DNA of 64,000 nt from Bacteroidota bacterium (GTDB taxonomy: Bacteria; Bacteroidota; Bacteroidia; B-17B0; Aurantibacillaceae). Where the stretch lies: the NCBI GenBank assembly GCA_016702705.1, contig JADJDM010000010.1, positions 124,001 through 188,000 of the forward strand. Reading direction: 5' to 3'. The notes beneath the pieces were generated by a model. The model was not told the DNA's origin. It searched no databases and saw nothing but the letters and a program-made list of their open reading frames with translations. Positions 55,376 through 63,469 of this stretch are shown piece after piece; position 1 is the stretch's first letter; the number at the start of each line of letters is the position of its first letter. The translations under genes were made by a program, and so were the position numbers.

Positions 55376-55794
55376 TTAGCTGGATATTCAACAAAATTAC
55401 GAGGCGTTTCATACAACCTAATTTGTAGATCAAGCTCTTTATCAATCTTCTCTCTTAAGATTTCGAAGATAATACGGCAAATATTTTCTGCAGTAGGATT
55501 TAATTCCTTAAACTCAACTGTATCTAAATTTAAATTTTTGTGGTCAAAACGTTCTTCAATTTCAGCTTTTATCAAATCACTCAAATCTTTCATATCAATT
55601 ACGTAACCAGTGTCTTCTCTTACAAAACCTGTTACTTTAACAATCAAATCGTAGTTATGTCCATGATAACCAGGGTTATTACACAAACCAAATACCTCCG
55701 TATTTTTTTCATCACTCCAACTTAAATTATGCAAACGATGCGCTGCATTAAAATGACCTTTTCTATATACTGATGTTTTGTGTTTCATACTCAT
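55372..55794 (-). CDS. queD: 6-pyruvoyl-tetrahydropterin synthase / QueD-family enzyme
   Basis: A 140-residue T-fold enzyme. Zinc ligands come from the His in HFNAAHRL (about 14-21) and the HGH in GYHGHNYDL (about 42-50), with the Cys in FGLCNNPG (about 35-42) as catalytic residue. The segment TGYVIDMKDL and the ETPRNFVEY end are typical of the QueD group. QueD converts dihydroneopterin triphosphate to 6-carboxytetrahydropterin in queuosine synthesis; a true PTPS role cannot be excluded. It overlaps the start of the next gene by 4 bases. Confidence 0.88.
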   Translation of the reverse strand: MSMKHKTSVYRKGHFNAAHRLHNLSWSDEKNTEVFGLCNNPGYHGHNYDLIVKVTGFVREDTGYVIDMKDLSDLIKAEIEERFDHKNLNLDTVEFKELNPTAENICRIIFEILREKIDKELDLQIRLYETPRNFVEYPAN

Positions 55795-56849
55795 CTGTAA
55801 ATTGTAATACTACCCTTCTTTATTCCTTCATCAGATTTGGTATCCAATACAAAAAAATAAGTTCCTGCCGGCAAATCTTTACCTAAATATTTACCTGCCC
55901 AATCATTTTTATAATTCGTAACCACATAAATTTCTTGTCCATAACGATTAAAAATTTGCAACCTGTTTGTTCTATACTTTTCTAAATTACCAATAACCCA
56001 AATATCATTATCTCCATCACCATTAGGAGTTAAACTATTATAAAAAACAAGAGCAGAACTTGGCTTTACGTTTACCTTAACCGAATCCAAATAAGAGCAT
56101 CCATGTTCATCTCTAATCGTAAGCCAAAAAACAGCTGTATCTCGCGGAGAAACATCAGGATTATACGTAGTGTTATAGTTTAACGATGAAGTTGGTGACC
56201 ACCATTCATAAGTTAATGTTGAATCATTTGGACTAGCAAACAAAGTAATTGATTCTCCTTGATTTATTGTTGTATCTGCCCCTGCACTCATTTCTAAAGT
56301 ATAAACACTTACAGTAACAACATCAGTTTTAACACCACACAAAGGTGAAATAATTTGAACAGTATAATTTGTGGTAACAGTTGGAGAAGCTGTAACCTGA
56401 GGGCTAGTCGTATCGCTTAATGCATAAGAAGGGCTCCATTTAAACGTATAAGGAGTTAAATAATTTGTTGAAGCTCCAATAAGAACAGAGTTAGAACCTG
56501 TTAAACAATATTCCTTATCATTTCCTGCACCCATTTTAAGTATATCATCTACCACAACACTTACTTGGTCTGTTTTAATTGAATCTCTGCTGTCTTTTAC
56601 TGTTAAAGTGTAAGTTATAGTATTAATTCCAGTAGCAGTGGGATTTTGAATAGTTGAAGAACTTAAACCTGTTGATGGCGCCCAAGTAATTGTATAAGGC
56701 GGAAAACCGCCAGAAACAGTTGGGCTCCCTCCTATAGTGGTTGTTGCTGCGGGGCAAATAAATTTATCCTGCCCCGCATTAACTGCTAACTGAGCAAAAG
56801 AAATGCTTGACAAAAACAACATCACAACAAATAAACCCAACTTGTTCAT
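55791..56849 (-). CDS. Secreted PKD-like protein with type-B T9SS (gliding-associated) C-terminal domain
   Basis: A 352-residue protein with a signal peptide (LGLFVVMLFLSSISFA). Residues ~20-240 form three PKD/immunoglobulin-like units, with typical lines such as PYTITWAPSTGLSSST, PYTFKWSPSYALSDTTSP and YEWWSPTSSLNYNTTYNP. The last ~90 residues are the gliding motility-associated C-terminal (CHU_C) domain: YNSLTPNGDGDNDIWVIGN, LQIFNRYGQEIYVVTNYKND, DLPAGTYFFVLDTKSDEG. This domain is a type-B sorting signal for T9SS. Surface location is well supported; the ligand is not known. Confidence 0.88.
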   Translation of the reverse strand: MNKLGLFVVMLFLSSISFAQLAVNAGQDKFICPAATTTIGGSPTVSGGFPPYTITWAPSTGLSSSTIQNPTATGINTITYTLTVKDSRDSIKTDQVSVVVDDILKMGAGNDKEYCLTGSNSVLIGASTNYLTPYTFKWSPSYALSDTTSPQVTASPTVTTNYTVQIISPLCGVKTDVVTVSVYTLEMSAGADTTINQGESITLFASPNDSTLTYEWWSPTSSLNYNTTYNPDVSPRDTAVFWLTIRDEHGCSYLDSVKVNVKPSSALVFYNSLTPNGDGDNDIWVIGNLEKYRTNRLQIFNRYGQEIYVVTNYKNDWAGKYLGKDLPAGTYFFVLDTKSDEGIKKGSITIYR

Positions 56850-56942
56850 GATACAAATATAACATATTGTTAAGTGAATTAAAATTATTCTGCCCTAAAA
56901 TTGGGCTAAATGGCTATTTTAAACGCGAATTTTAAAAATTAT

Positions 56943-56973
56943 TTTGGTCGTGAAAATATTTAATTTACATTTG
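56943..56973 (+). promoter_or_regulatory. trp operon promoter (Bacteroidota type)
   Basis: TTTG at 56943-56946 and TACATTTG at 56966-56973 are separated by 19 bases. This fits the phylum's TTTG-N(17-23)-TAnnTTTG consensus. The start of transcription would be at about 56978-56981, only a few bases before the leader ATG at 56982. Confidence 0.75.
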
Positions 56974-56981
56974 CTGAATCA

Positions 56982-57044
56982 ATGAGAACTCTTTTAGCAA
57001 ATAATTTTTGGTGGTGGTTTACAATAAAATTTGTAAACGGCTAA
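56982..57044 (+). CDS. trpL: trp operon leader peptide
   Basis: A 20-codon ORF (MRTLLANNFWWWFTIKFVNG) with three consecutive TGG codons at 57009-57017. A ribosome would stall here when charged tRNA-Trp is scarce. It lies between the trp promoter and the attenuator, 88 bases before trpE. Too short for gene callers, but its position and Trp run match the classic attenuation leader. The predicted transcription start leaves little or no 5' untranslated region. Confidence 0.88.
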   Translation: MRTLLANNFWWWFTIKFVNG

Positions 57045-57104
57045 GTTATTTGTACTAATTCATATTCATGAAACCCGCTGTTTACATAAAACAGCGGGTT
57101 TTTT
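57017..57104 (+). promoter_or_regulatory. trp attenuator: alternative RNA pairings and terminator
   Basis: Region 1 (GTTTACA, 57017-57023, overlapping the last Trp codon) can pair with region 2 (TGTAAAC, 57032-57038). Region 2, extended to GTAAACGGC (57033-57041), can instead pair with region 3 (GCTGTTTAC, 57077-57085), eight Watson-Crick pairs and one G-U. Region 3 otherwise pairs with region 4 to form the terminator AAACCCGCTGTTT-ACAT-AAAACAGCGGG followed by TTTTTT (57071-57104). Stalling at the Trp codons would cover region 1, free region 2 for region 3, and let transcription go on to trpE. Confidence 0.87.
57071..57104 (+). terminator. Intrinsic terminator within the trp attenuator
   Basis: A 12-bp stem (AACCCGCTGTTT with AAACAGCGGGTT) and a TTTTTT tail, 28 bases before the trpE ATG. 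A strong stem sitting upstream of an operon is expected only of a conditional terminator. Confidence 0.9.
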
Positions 57105-57131
57105 ATTTCCACCAATTCAACAAAATTTAAA

Positions 57132-58526
57132 ATGAAAATTTACACCACACAAAAGCATTTATTGTGCGACACAAAAACTCCAGTGAGTTTGTTCCTTGCT
57201 TTAAGAGATAGTTATGGTTCTCCACTGCTATTAGAAAGCTCTGATTACAATAGCAAAAGTAATCATTACTCTTTTTTGTGCTTTGAACCATTGGCAAGCA
57301 TTACCATTCACAAACAAATAGTAAAAACAGCTATTAATAACGTGATTAAAAAGAGTAATCTTAAAAACAACGCTGAAAGTTTAAATGCTTGTTTTAATCA
57401 ATTTCTAAATTCATTTCAATTTGATGAGAACTTAAGCAAACAACAAAAAGGTGTATTTGGCTATTGCTCATTTAACATTGCTTCAATCGCAAATGACTTG
57501 GAGTTTAGAAACCACGAGACTGAAATTCCAGAATTACTTTACCATTTGTATTCTTTAGTGCTTGTTTTTAATCATTCAACCAATGAACTCAACATATACT
57601 CACACGAATTTTCAAAAGAAAAAGCAGAATCAAAATTAGTAGCAGTTCAGGATAAGATTGAATTGAACAAACAACTTAATTATCCATTTTCTGTAATTAA
57701 AGGTGAACAATCTAATCTAACAGATGCTGAGTTTTTATCCAACATTAAAACAGCCAAACAAAACTGTAAGCTTGGAGAAGTGTTTCAACTAGTTATTTCA
57801 AGAAGGTTTGTGCAGGATTACAAAGGAGATGATTTTAATGTTTATCGGGCATTAAAAAAAATCAATCCTTCACCCTATTTGTTTTACTTCGATACTGGAA
57901 GTTTCCGCATATTTGGTTCATCGCCCGAGGCACAACTAAAAATAACCAACAGCGAAACGGAAATTCATCCAATAGCCGGCACATACAAGCGCACAGGTAA
58001 CGATAATTATGACATAGAAAAATCAAAAGAACTATTAGATGATGAAAAAGAAAATGCTGAGCACATTATGCTTGTTGACTTAGCAAGGAACGATTTGAAT
58101 AAATATTCGAAAAATGTACAAGTAAAATCGTTGAAGCAAATTCAATTTTACTCGCATGTAATACACATGGTGAGCAAAGTAACGGGGCAGCTTCGTAAAG
58201 AATTTACACCATTTGATGTTTTAACTGGAACTTTTCCTGCAGGTACATTATCTGGAGCGCCAAAATACAGAGCCTTGCAATTAATTGATGAAATAGAAAA
58301 CACAGCGAGAAGTTTTTATGGTGGAACCATTGGTTTTGTAGGACAAAAAGGTGAATTAAATCAAGCTATCATTATCCGCTCCTTCTTAAGTAAAAACAAC
58401 CAATTAATTTTTCAAGCAGGCGCTGGTGTTGTTGAAAGTAGTATTGAAGAAAACGAATTACAAGAAGTATACAACAAAACAAATGCGTTGCGCCTTGCAA
58501 TAAAAGAAGCAACACAATTAAACTAA
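57132..58526 (+). CDS. trpE: Anthranilate synthase component I
   Basis: Makes anthranilate from chorismate together with TrpG; first step of Trp synthesis. The 464-residue protein has an N-terminal LLESSDY motif (about 35-41), the place where Trp binds for feedback inhibition in TrpE. The catalytic chorismate motifs follow: SPYLFYFDTG, GSSPEAQLKI, PIAGTYKRTGN, LVDLARNDLNKYS, GTFPAGTLSGAPK and GAGVVESSIEENELQE. The LLES motif separates it from PabB. First structural gene of the attenuated operon; trpG starts 7 bases downstream. Confidence 0.97.
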   Translation: MKIYTTQKHLLCDTKTPVSLFLALRDSYGSPLLLESSDYNSKSNHYSFLCFEPLASITIHKQIVKTAINNVIKKSNLKNNAESLNACFNQFLNSFQFDENLSKQQKGVFGYCSFNIASIANDLEFRNHETEIPELLYHLYSLVLVFNHSTNELNIYSHEFSKEKAESKLVAVQDKIELNKQLNYPFSVIKGEQSNLTDAEFLSNIKTAKQNCKLGEVFQLVISRRFVQDYKGDDFNVYRALKKINPSPYLFYFDTGSFRIFGSSPEAQLKITNSETEIHPIAGTYKRTGNDNYDIEKSKELLDDEKENAEHIMLVDLARNDLNKYSKNVQVKSLKQIQFYSHVIHMVSKVTGQLRKEFTPFDVLTGTFPAGTLSGAPKYRALQLIDEIENTARSFYGGTIGFVGQKGELNQAIIIRSFLSKNNQLIFQAGAGVVESSIEENELQEVYNKTNALRLAIKEATQLN

Positions 58527-58533
58527 TAGCAAA

Positions 58534-59100
58534 ATGAAAATACTTATACTAGATAACTACGACAGCTTTACTTACAATTTAGTTCAATTAGTTGAAACAG
58601 TTTGCGACTTCGAATTTGAAGTACACAAAAACGACAAAATAACAATTGCTGAAGTAAGTAAGTTTGACAAAATACTATTATCACCTGGACCAGGAATACC
58701 AAGTACTGCAGGCATACTAAATAATTTAATTAAAGAATTAGGGCCCAACAAATCAATATTTGGAGTTTGCCTTGGCATGCAGGCAATTGGAGAAGTTTAT
58801 GGGGCAAAACTTATTAACCTTGATACAGTTTATCATGGAATTGCAACAGAAACTACCATTATAGAAAAAGATTATTTGTTTAATGATTGTCCAGTTAAAT
58901 TTATGACTGGAAGATATCATTCGTGGGCAGTTGATGAAAAAAAACTTTCACGAGAATTAATTATTACTGCCATTGATAATAACAAACAGATAATGGCATT
59001 AAAACATAAAACATTTGATGTGAGAGGAGTGCAATTTCATCCTGAATCTATTCTATCAGAATACGGAGAACAAATGATGAAAAACTGGATTTTATCTTAA
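58534..59100 (+). CDS. trpG: Anthranilate synthase component II (glutamine amidotransferase)
   Basis: Supplies ammonia from glutamine to TrpE. A 188-residue class I amidotransferase: the LLSPGPGIPSTAG oxyanion region (about 48-60), the nucleophile in GVCLGMQAIGEVYG (Cys ~79), and the His-Glu pair in VQFHPESIL (about 168-176). The length is normal. Could also serve PabB, as in some bacteria where TrpG/PabA is shared. Confidence 0.96.
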   Translation: MKILILDNYDSFTYNLVQLVETVCDFEFEVHKNDKITIAEVSKFDKILLSPGPGIPSTAGILNNLIKELGPNKSIFGVCLGMQAIGEVYGAKLINLDTVYHGIATETTIIEKDYLFNDCPVKFMTGRYHSWAVDEKKLSRELIITAIDNNKQIMALKHKTFDVRGVQFHPESILSEYGEQMMKNWILS

Positions 59101-59126
59101 ACCGTAAACTAATTAAAACAAAAACA

Positions 59127-60107
59127 ATGAAACTAACATACGATAAACTTAGCAGCGGACACATACTCAGTATTGAGGAAGCAGAAAACCTGATGCTTGA
59201 AATTTGCAAGGGCAATTTTAATGAATATCAAATCGCTTATATTTTGGGTGTATTTAAAGCGCGGACAATGGAACTAAAAGAATTAATTGGTTTCAGAAAC
59301 GCTTTGCTTCATTTGAGTATTCCATTAAAACTAGATAAACCTTGCATAGATGTTTGTGGAACAGGTGGAGATAATAAAAACACCTTTAATATTTCAACAC
59401 TCTCCGCGTTTGTTTTAGCCGCAGCGGGAATTCCAGTTGCAAAGCATGGCAACTTCGCCTCCACTTCTATTTCAGGTTCTTCTGATATACTAAAGCACTT
59501 TGGTTATACTTTTAAAACGAAGGAAGACGAAATTAAAAAAGAATTAGATACAAGTAATTTATGCTTTATACATGCTCCTAATTTTCATCCTGCTTTAAAA
59601 AATTTGGTAAGTGTTAGAAAAAGTCTTTCCACAAATACATTATTCAACTTAATGGGGCCACTTGTAAACCCTGCAAATACAAAGTACAAGTATGTTGGTG
59701 TATTTAGCAAGGAAGTTGCGCGATTGTACAATTACTTCTTACAAAGCATAAATACAACATACACCATTGTTCATTCTATAGATGGTTATGATGAAATAAG
59801 TTTAACATCAAAGCTTTTGCAAATAAGCAATACTAGCGAAGAACTAATTGAAAAAGAAGACTTAGCATTTGAAACCATAAATGCGGATGATATAAGCGCC
59901 GGAAAAAGCATACAAGATGCTGCAACAATTTTCACTAATGTGTTACAAAATAAATCGACACAGGCTCAAATGAATGTAGTACTAATAAATAGCGCCACTG
60001 CTATGAAATGTTACAATCAAAAGAGTTTGGAAGAATGCATACAATTATGCAAAGAAAGTATTGAATCAAAAAAAGCATATAATCTATTTAAAACCATTTT
60101 AAACTAA
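59127..60107 (+). CDS. trpD: Anthranilate phosphoribosyltransferase
   Basis: Transfers the phosphoribosyl group of PRPP to anthranilate. The 326-residue protein has the PRPP-binding glycine loop CGTGGDNKNTFNIST (about 79-93), the KHGNFASTSISGSSDIL segment (about 107-123) and the HAPNFHPALKNL/RKSLSTNTLFNLMGPLVNP region (about 150-182). The family's usual KHGNYGVSS wording is changed to KHGNFASTS, a mild variation. Separated by 26 bases from trpG. Confidence 0.95.
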   Translation: MKLTYDKLSSGHILSIEEAENLMLEICKGNFNEYQIAYILGVFKARTMELKELIGFRNALLHLSIPLKLDKPCIDVCGTGGDNKNTFNISTLSAFVLAAAGIPVAKHGNFASTSISGSSDILKHFGYTFKTKEDEIKKELDTSNLCFIHAPNFHPALKNLVSVRKSLSTNTLFNLMGPLVNPANTKYKYVGVFSKEVARLYNYFLQSINTTYTIVHSIDGYDEISLTSKLLQISNTSEELIEKEDLAFETINADDISAGKSIQDAATIFTNVLQNKSTQAQMNVVLINSATAMKCYNQKSLEECIQLCKESIESKKAYNLFKTILN

Positions 60108-60112
60108 GCAAC

Positions 60113-60922
60113 ATGAATATTTTAGAGAAAATAGTACTAGAAAAAAGAAAACAGGTAAATGAGGAAAAACAATTATTTCCAACCCAGTTACTTGAAAAAT
60201 CAATTCACTTTAGTAGTAAATGTGTTTCGATGAAAAAATATCTTTTAAGAGAAGATAAAAACGGAATCATTGCAGAGATAAAAAAGAAATCACCTGCAAA
60301 AGGCTTGCTCCATCCAAACTGCAATGTAGAAAAACTCTCCATAGGTTATATGCAGGCTGGCGCAAGTGCATTGTCGGTACTAACAGATAAAAATTTCTTT
60401 GGTGGAAGTAATGCTGATTTAGCAATTGCACGTAAATTTAACTACTGCCCCATTCTAAGAAAAGATTTTGTAATTGATGAATATCAAATTATTGAAGCGA
60501 AATCAATTGGGGCAGATACAATCCTTTTAATCGCTTCTATACTTAGCAAAGAAGAAATAGCAAGCTTTACCTTACTTGCTCAACAATTAGGCATGGAAGT
60601 TATTTTAGAAATTCATAATGAAAGTGAATTAGAAAAAATTTGCCCCAATTTAAATATCATTGGAGTAAACAACAGAAACCTTGAGACTATGAGTATTGAT
60701 GTTTCTACTTCGATACAATTAGCAAATAAAATTCCCCGTGAATTTTTAAAAATATCAGAAAGTGGGATTGAATCGGCAGAAACAATAAGTACGTTGAAAT
60801 CATTTGGTTACAAAGGATTTTTAATTGGCTCTCACTTTATGAGACACCCACAACCACAAATAGCTTGCGTCGAACTTATTTCTGAAATAACGAAACTTAA
60901 AATTAAAGACTATGCAGCTTAA
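60113..60922 (+). CDS. trpC: Indole-3-glycerol-phosphate synthase
   Basis: Closes the indole ring of CdRP. A 269-residue TIM barrel with IIAEIKKKSPAKGLL (catalytic Lys near 58), LRKDFVIDEYQIIEAKSIGAD (Lys near 116; split family motif LRKDF), IGVNNRNLETM and KISESGIES with the phosphate-binding GFLIGSHFM. Length normal. Its end overlaps the trpF start by 11 bases (60912-60922), showing coupled translation. Confidence 0.96.
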   Translation: MNILEKIVLEKRKQVNEEKQLFPTQLLEKSIHFSSKCVSMKKYLLREDKNGIIAEIKKKSPAKGLLHPNCNVEKLSIGYMQAGASALSVLTDKNFFGGSNADLAIARKFNYCPILRKDFVIDEYQIIEAKSIGADTILLIASILSKEEIASFTLLAQQLGMEVILEIHNESELEKICPNLNIIGVNNRNLETMSIDVSTSIQLANKIPREFLKISESGIESAETISTLKSFGYKGFLIGSHFMRHPQPQIACVELISEITKLKIKDYAA

Positions 60923-61529
60923 AGTGTGCGGACTTACCGATATTAATCAAATTAAAGAACTATCCAATTTAGAAATAGATAGGCTTGGATTTATATTTTA
61001 CAAAAAATCGCCAAGGTATGTTGACGAAAAACTCAACAAAGAAGAACTTGTTAAAATTAATAGCAAGGCAAACAAAACAGGAGTATTTGTAAATGAAAAA
61101 ATCGACTGCATAAAAAATGTCATTAAAGATTTTAAGCTCACAAGTGTGCAATTGCATGGGAATGAATCGCCAGATTTTTGTAAAGAATTAAAGGACAACA
61201 TAGAAGTGATTAAAACAATTTCCATAAAAAACAAAGAATCATTTATAGAACTTGAAAAATACAAAGACACCTGCGACTATTTTTTGTTCGACACCTATAG
61301 TGAAGCTTATGGTGGAACAGGGGAAAAATTTGATTGGTCGTGGCTCATTAATTACAAATTAAACATTCCCTTCTTTTTAAGTGGAGGTATAGATTTAGCA
61401 GATATCAAAGATATTCAAGCAATCAACCATCCAAATTTAGTTGGAATAGATGTTAACTCAAAATTTGAAATAGCACCAGGAATAAAAGACTTAAACAAAA
61501 TTAAAGAACTCATTAAACTCATTAAATAA
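60912..61529 (+). CDS. trpF: Phosphoribosylanthranilate isomerase
   Basis: Isomerises PRA to CdRP. A 205-residue TIM barrel: LKVCGLTDINQI with the catalytic Cys (about 5), LGFIFYKKSPRYVD, VQLHGNESPDFC, the GTGEKFDWSWL loop with catalytic Asp, LSGGIDLADI and the phosphate motif LVGIDVNSKFEIAPGIKDL. The last two are complete. Starts within the trpC end; trpB starts at the next base after its stop. Confidence 0.95.
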   Translation: MQLKVCGLTDINQIKELSNLEIDRLGFIFYKKSPRYVDEKLNKEELVKINSKANKTGVFVNEKIDCIKNVIKDFKLTSVQLHGNESPDFCKELKDNIEVIKTISIKNKESFIELEKYKDTCDYFLFDTYSEAYGGTGEKFDWSWLINYKLNIPFFLSGGIDLADIKDIQAINHPNLVGIDVNSKFEIAPGIKDLNKIKELIKLIK

Positions 61530-62702
61530 ATGAAAACAACAATAAAAAATGGTTACTACGGAAAATTTGGTGGTACCTACATCCCAGAATTACTTTACAA
61601 TAATGTAAACGAGCTATGCTCGAGATATGAAGAAATAATAAGCAATAACGCATTTAAAAAGGAGTTTGAATTATTATTAAAAGATTATGTTGGTCGCCCT
61701 ACTCCATTGTATTTTTCGAAAAATTTATCAATGAAATACAACACCAATATTTATTTAAAACGCGAGGATTTAAACCACACAGGCGCACACAAAATTAACA
61801 ATGCATTAGGGCAAGCTTTATTAGCAAAGAAACTGGGCAAGAATAAAATTGTTGCAGAAACTGGTGCGGGGCAACACGGAGTAGCAACTGCAACTGCATG
61901 CGCATTATTAGGAATGTCGTGCGTAGTTTTTATGGGGGCAACGGATATTGCAAGACAAGCTCCAAATGTAGCGAGAATGAAAATGCTTGGTGCAACCATC
62001 GTTCCATCAGTTAGTGGAACTAAAACATTAAAAGATGCAACTAATGATGCGATTCGTTATTGGATAAATAATGCTGAAGATACACACTACATAATTGGTT
62101 CAGTTGTGGGGCCACACCCCTACCCTGATATGGTTGCTAAGTTTCAATCTATCATCAGTAAGGAAATAAAAATACAATTAAAAAAAGCTATAGGAAATGC
62201 AGAACCTGATTATGTAATTGCATGTATTGGTGGTGGTAGTAACGCTGCTGGAGCTTTTTATCACTTTTTAGATTCGAAAAAAACAAAATTAATTGGAGCT
62301 GAAGCTGCAGGTAAAGGAATACACACACATGAAAGTGCTGCTACACTTGCATTAGGAAAAGAAGGAATTATTCATGGTTCTAAAACGTATTTAATGCAAA
62401 ATAAAGATGGACAAATAACTGAACCCTATAGTATTTCTGCAGGTTTAGATTATCCAGGTATTGGCCCATTGCATGCGCATTTGTTTGAGAGCAAAAAAGC
62501 TACTTATTATTCCATTACAGATATGGAAGCAATTGATTCTGCAAAAGAATTAATTAAACTCGATGGTATCATTCCTGCACTAGAATCAGCTCATGCATTT
62601 GCGGTATTAGCCAAACAAAAATTCAAAAAAAGCGATGTGGTGGTGATTAACTTATCAGGCAGAGGCGACAAGGATTTAGACACTTATTTAAAATACATTT
62701 AA
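61530..62702 (+). CDS. trpB: Tryptophan synthase beta chain
   Basis: Joins indole and L-serine by PLP chemistry. The 390-residue protein begins GYYGKFGGTYIPELL and has the PLP lysine in KREDLNHTGAHKINNA (about 80-95), ETGAGQHGVATATACALLG, the phosphate-binding CIGGGSNAAGAF, and the C-terminal NLSGRGDKDLDTY. The short type TrpB1. It would pair with TrpA, encoded 1 base downstream. Confidence 0.97.
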   Translation: MKTTIKNGYYGKFGGTYIPELLYNNVNELCSRYEEIISNNAFKKEFELLLKDYVGRPTPLYFSKNLSMKYNTNIYLKREDLNHTGAHKINNALGQALLAKKLGKNKIVAETGAGQHGVATATACALLGMSCVVFMGATDIARQAPNVARMKMLGATIVPSVSGTKTLKDATNDAIRYWINNAEDTHYIIGSVVGPHPYPDMVAKFQSIISKEIKIQLKKAIGNAEPDYVIACIGGGSNAAGAFYHFLDSKKTKLIGAEAAGKGIHTHESAATLALGKEGIIHGSKTYLMQNKDGQITEPYSISAGLDYPGIGPLHAHLFESKKATYYSITDMEAIDSAKELIKLDGIIPALESAHAFAVLAKQKFKKSDVVVINLSGRGDKDLDTYLKYI

Positions 62703-62703
62703 T

Positions 62704-63468
62704 ATGAAAAGCTTAAAAGAAACAATTAAAACAAACAGAAAAAATCTATCCATATTTTTCACAGCTGGCTTTCCAAAAAAAGAAAGTACTATTGAAATTT
62801 TAAAAAGTTTAAATGAAACTGACGTTGATTTTATTGAAATTGGAATTCCATTTTCTGATCCATTAGCTGATGGTGAGGTGATTCAGCAAGCCAGTACTAT
62901 TTCACTTAACAATGGAATGAGTTTGGATTTATTATTTAAACAATTAATTAGTGCTAAAACATTTAATAAAAAACCATGTTTGCTAATGGGATATTTAAAT
63001 AGTTTGCTTGCTTTTGGAATAGAAAATTTTTACAAAAAATGTAATGAAGCGGAAGTAAAACATATTATTATTCCTGATTTGCCCATTACGGAGTACATTC
63101 TCTTTCACAAAAAAATTGCTGCACAATATGGTGTAAGTCCTGTTTTCCTAGTAACTCCAAGCACAAGTGTTGCGAGAATAAAAGAAATAGATAAACTAAG
63201 TGATGCCTTTATTTATTTGGTTTCATCAAACAGTACAACTGGCAATGTTGCAAATATTCAGGAAAATAAAATAAACGCGATTGCAAAATTAAAACTAAAC
63301 AATCCCATCATTTTAGGATTTGGAATAAAGAACAAAATCGATTACGAGAAAGCCTGCAGCTTATCAAACGGGGCAATTGTTGGGACAGCATTTATTAAAA
63401 TACTCTCGGAGAGTAAAGACTTAAATACGGATATAAAGAAATTCATTACTAACATTAAAAGCAATTAA
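62704..63468 (+). CDS. trpA: Tryptophan synthase alpha chain
   Basis: Splits indole-3-glycerol phosphate to indole, which tunnels to TrpB. A 254-residue TIM barrel: FFTAGFPKKESTIEIL, the catalytic Glu in FIEIGIPFSDPLADGEVIQQA (split: FIEIGIPFSDPLADG), IIPDLPITE with the catalytic Asp, VSSNSTTG, and the phosphate site GFGIKNKIDYE / NGAIVGTAFIKIL. Note VSSNSTTG in place of the usual VSRxGVTG wording: Asn/Ser in the substrate loop is a modest variation. The DAHP synthase gene starts 1 base after its stop. Confidence 0.95.
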   Translation: MKSLKETIKTNRKNLSIFFTAGFPKKESTIEILKSLNETDVDFIEIGIPFSDPLADGEVIQQASTISLNNGMSLDLLFKQLISAKTFNKKPCLLMGYLNSLLAFGIENFYKKCNEAEVKHIIIPDLPITEYILFHKKIAAQYGVSPVFLVTPSTSVARIKEIDKLSDAFIYLVSSNSTTGNVANIQENKINAIAKLKLNNPIILGFGIKNKIDYEKACSLSNGAIVGTAFIKILSESKDLNTDIKKFITNIKSN

Positions 63469-63469
63469 C

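Noticed and set aside
56974..57131. T-box or tryptophan riboswitch in the trp leader
   Set aside because: No T-box core sequence or specifier loop is seen; the Trp-codon ORF and alternating stems explain the region fully.
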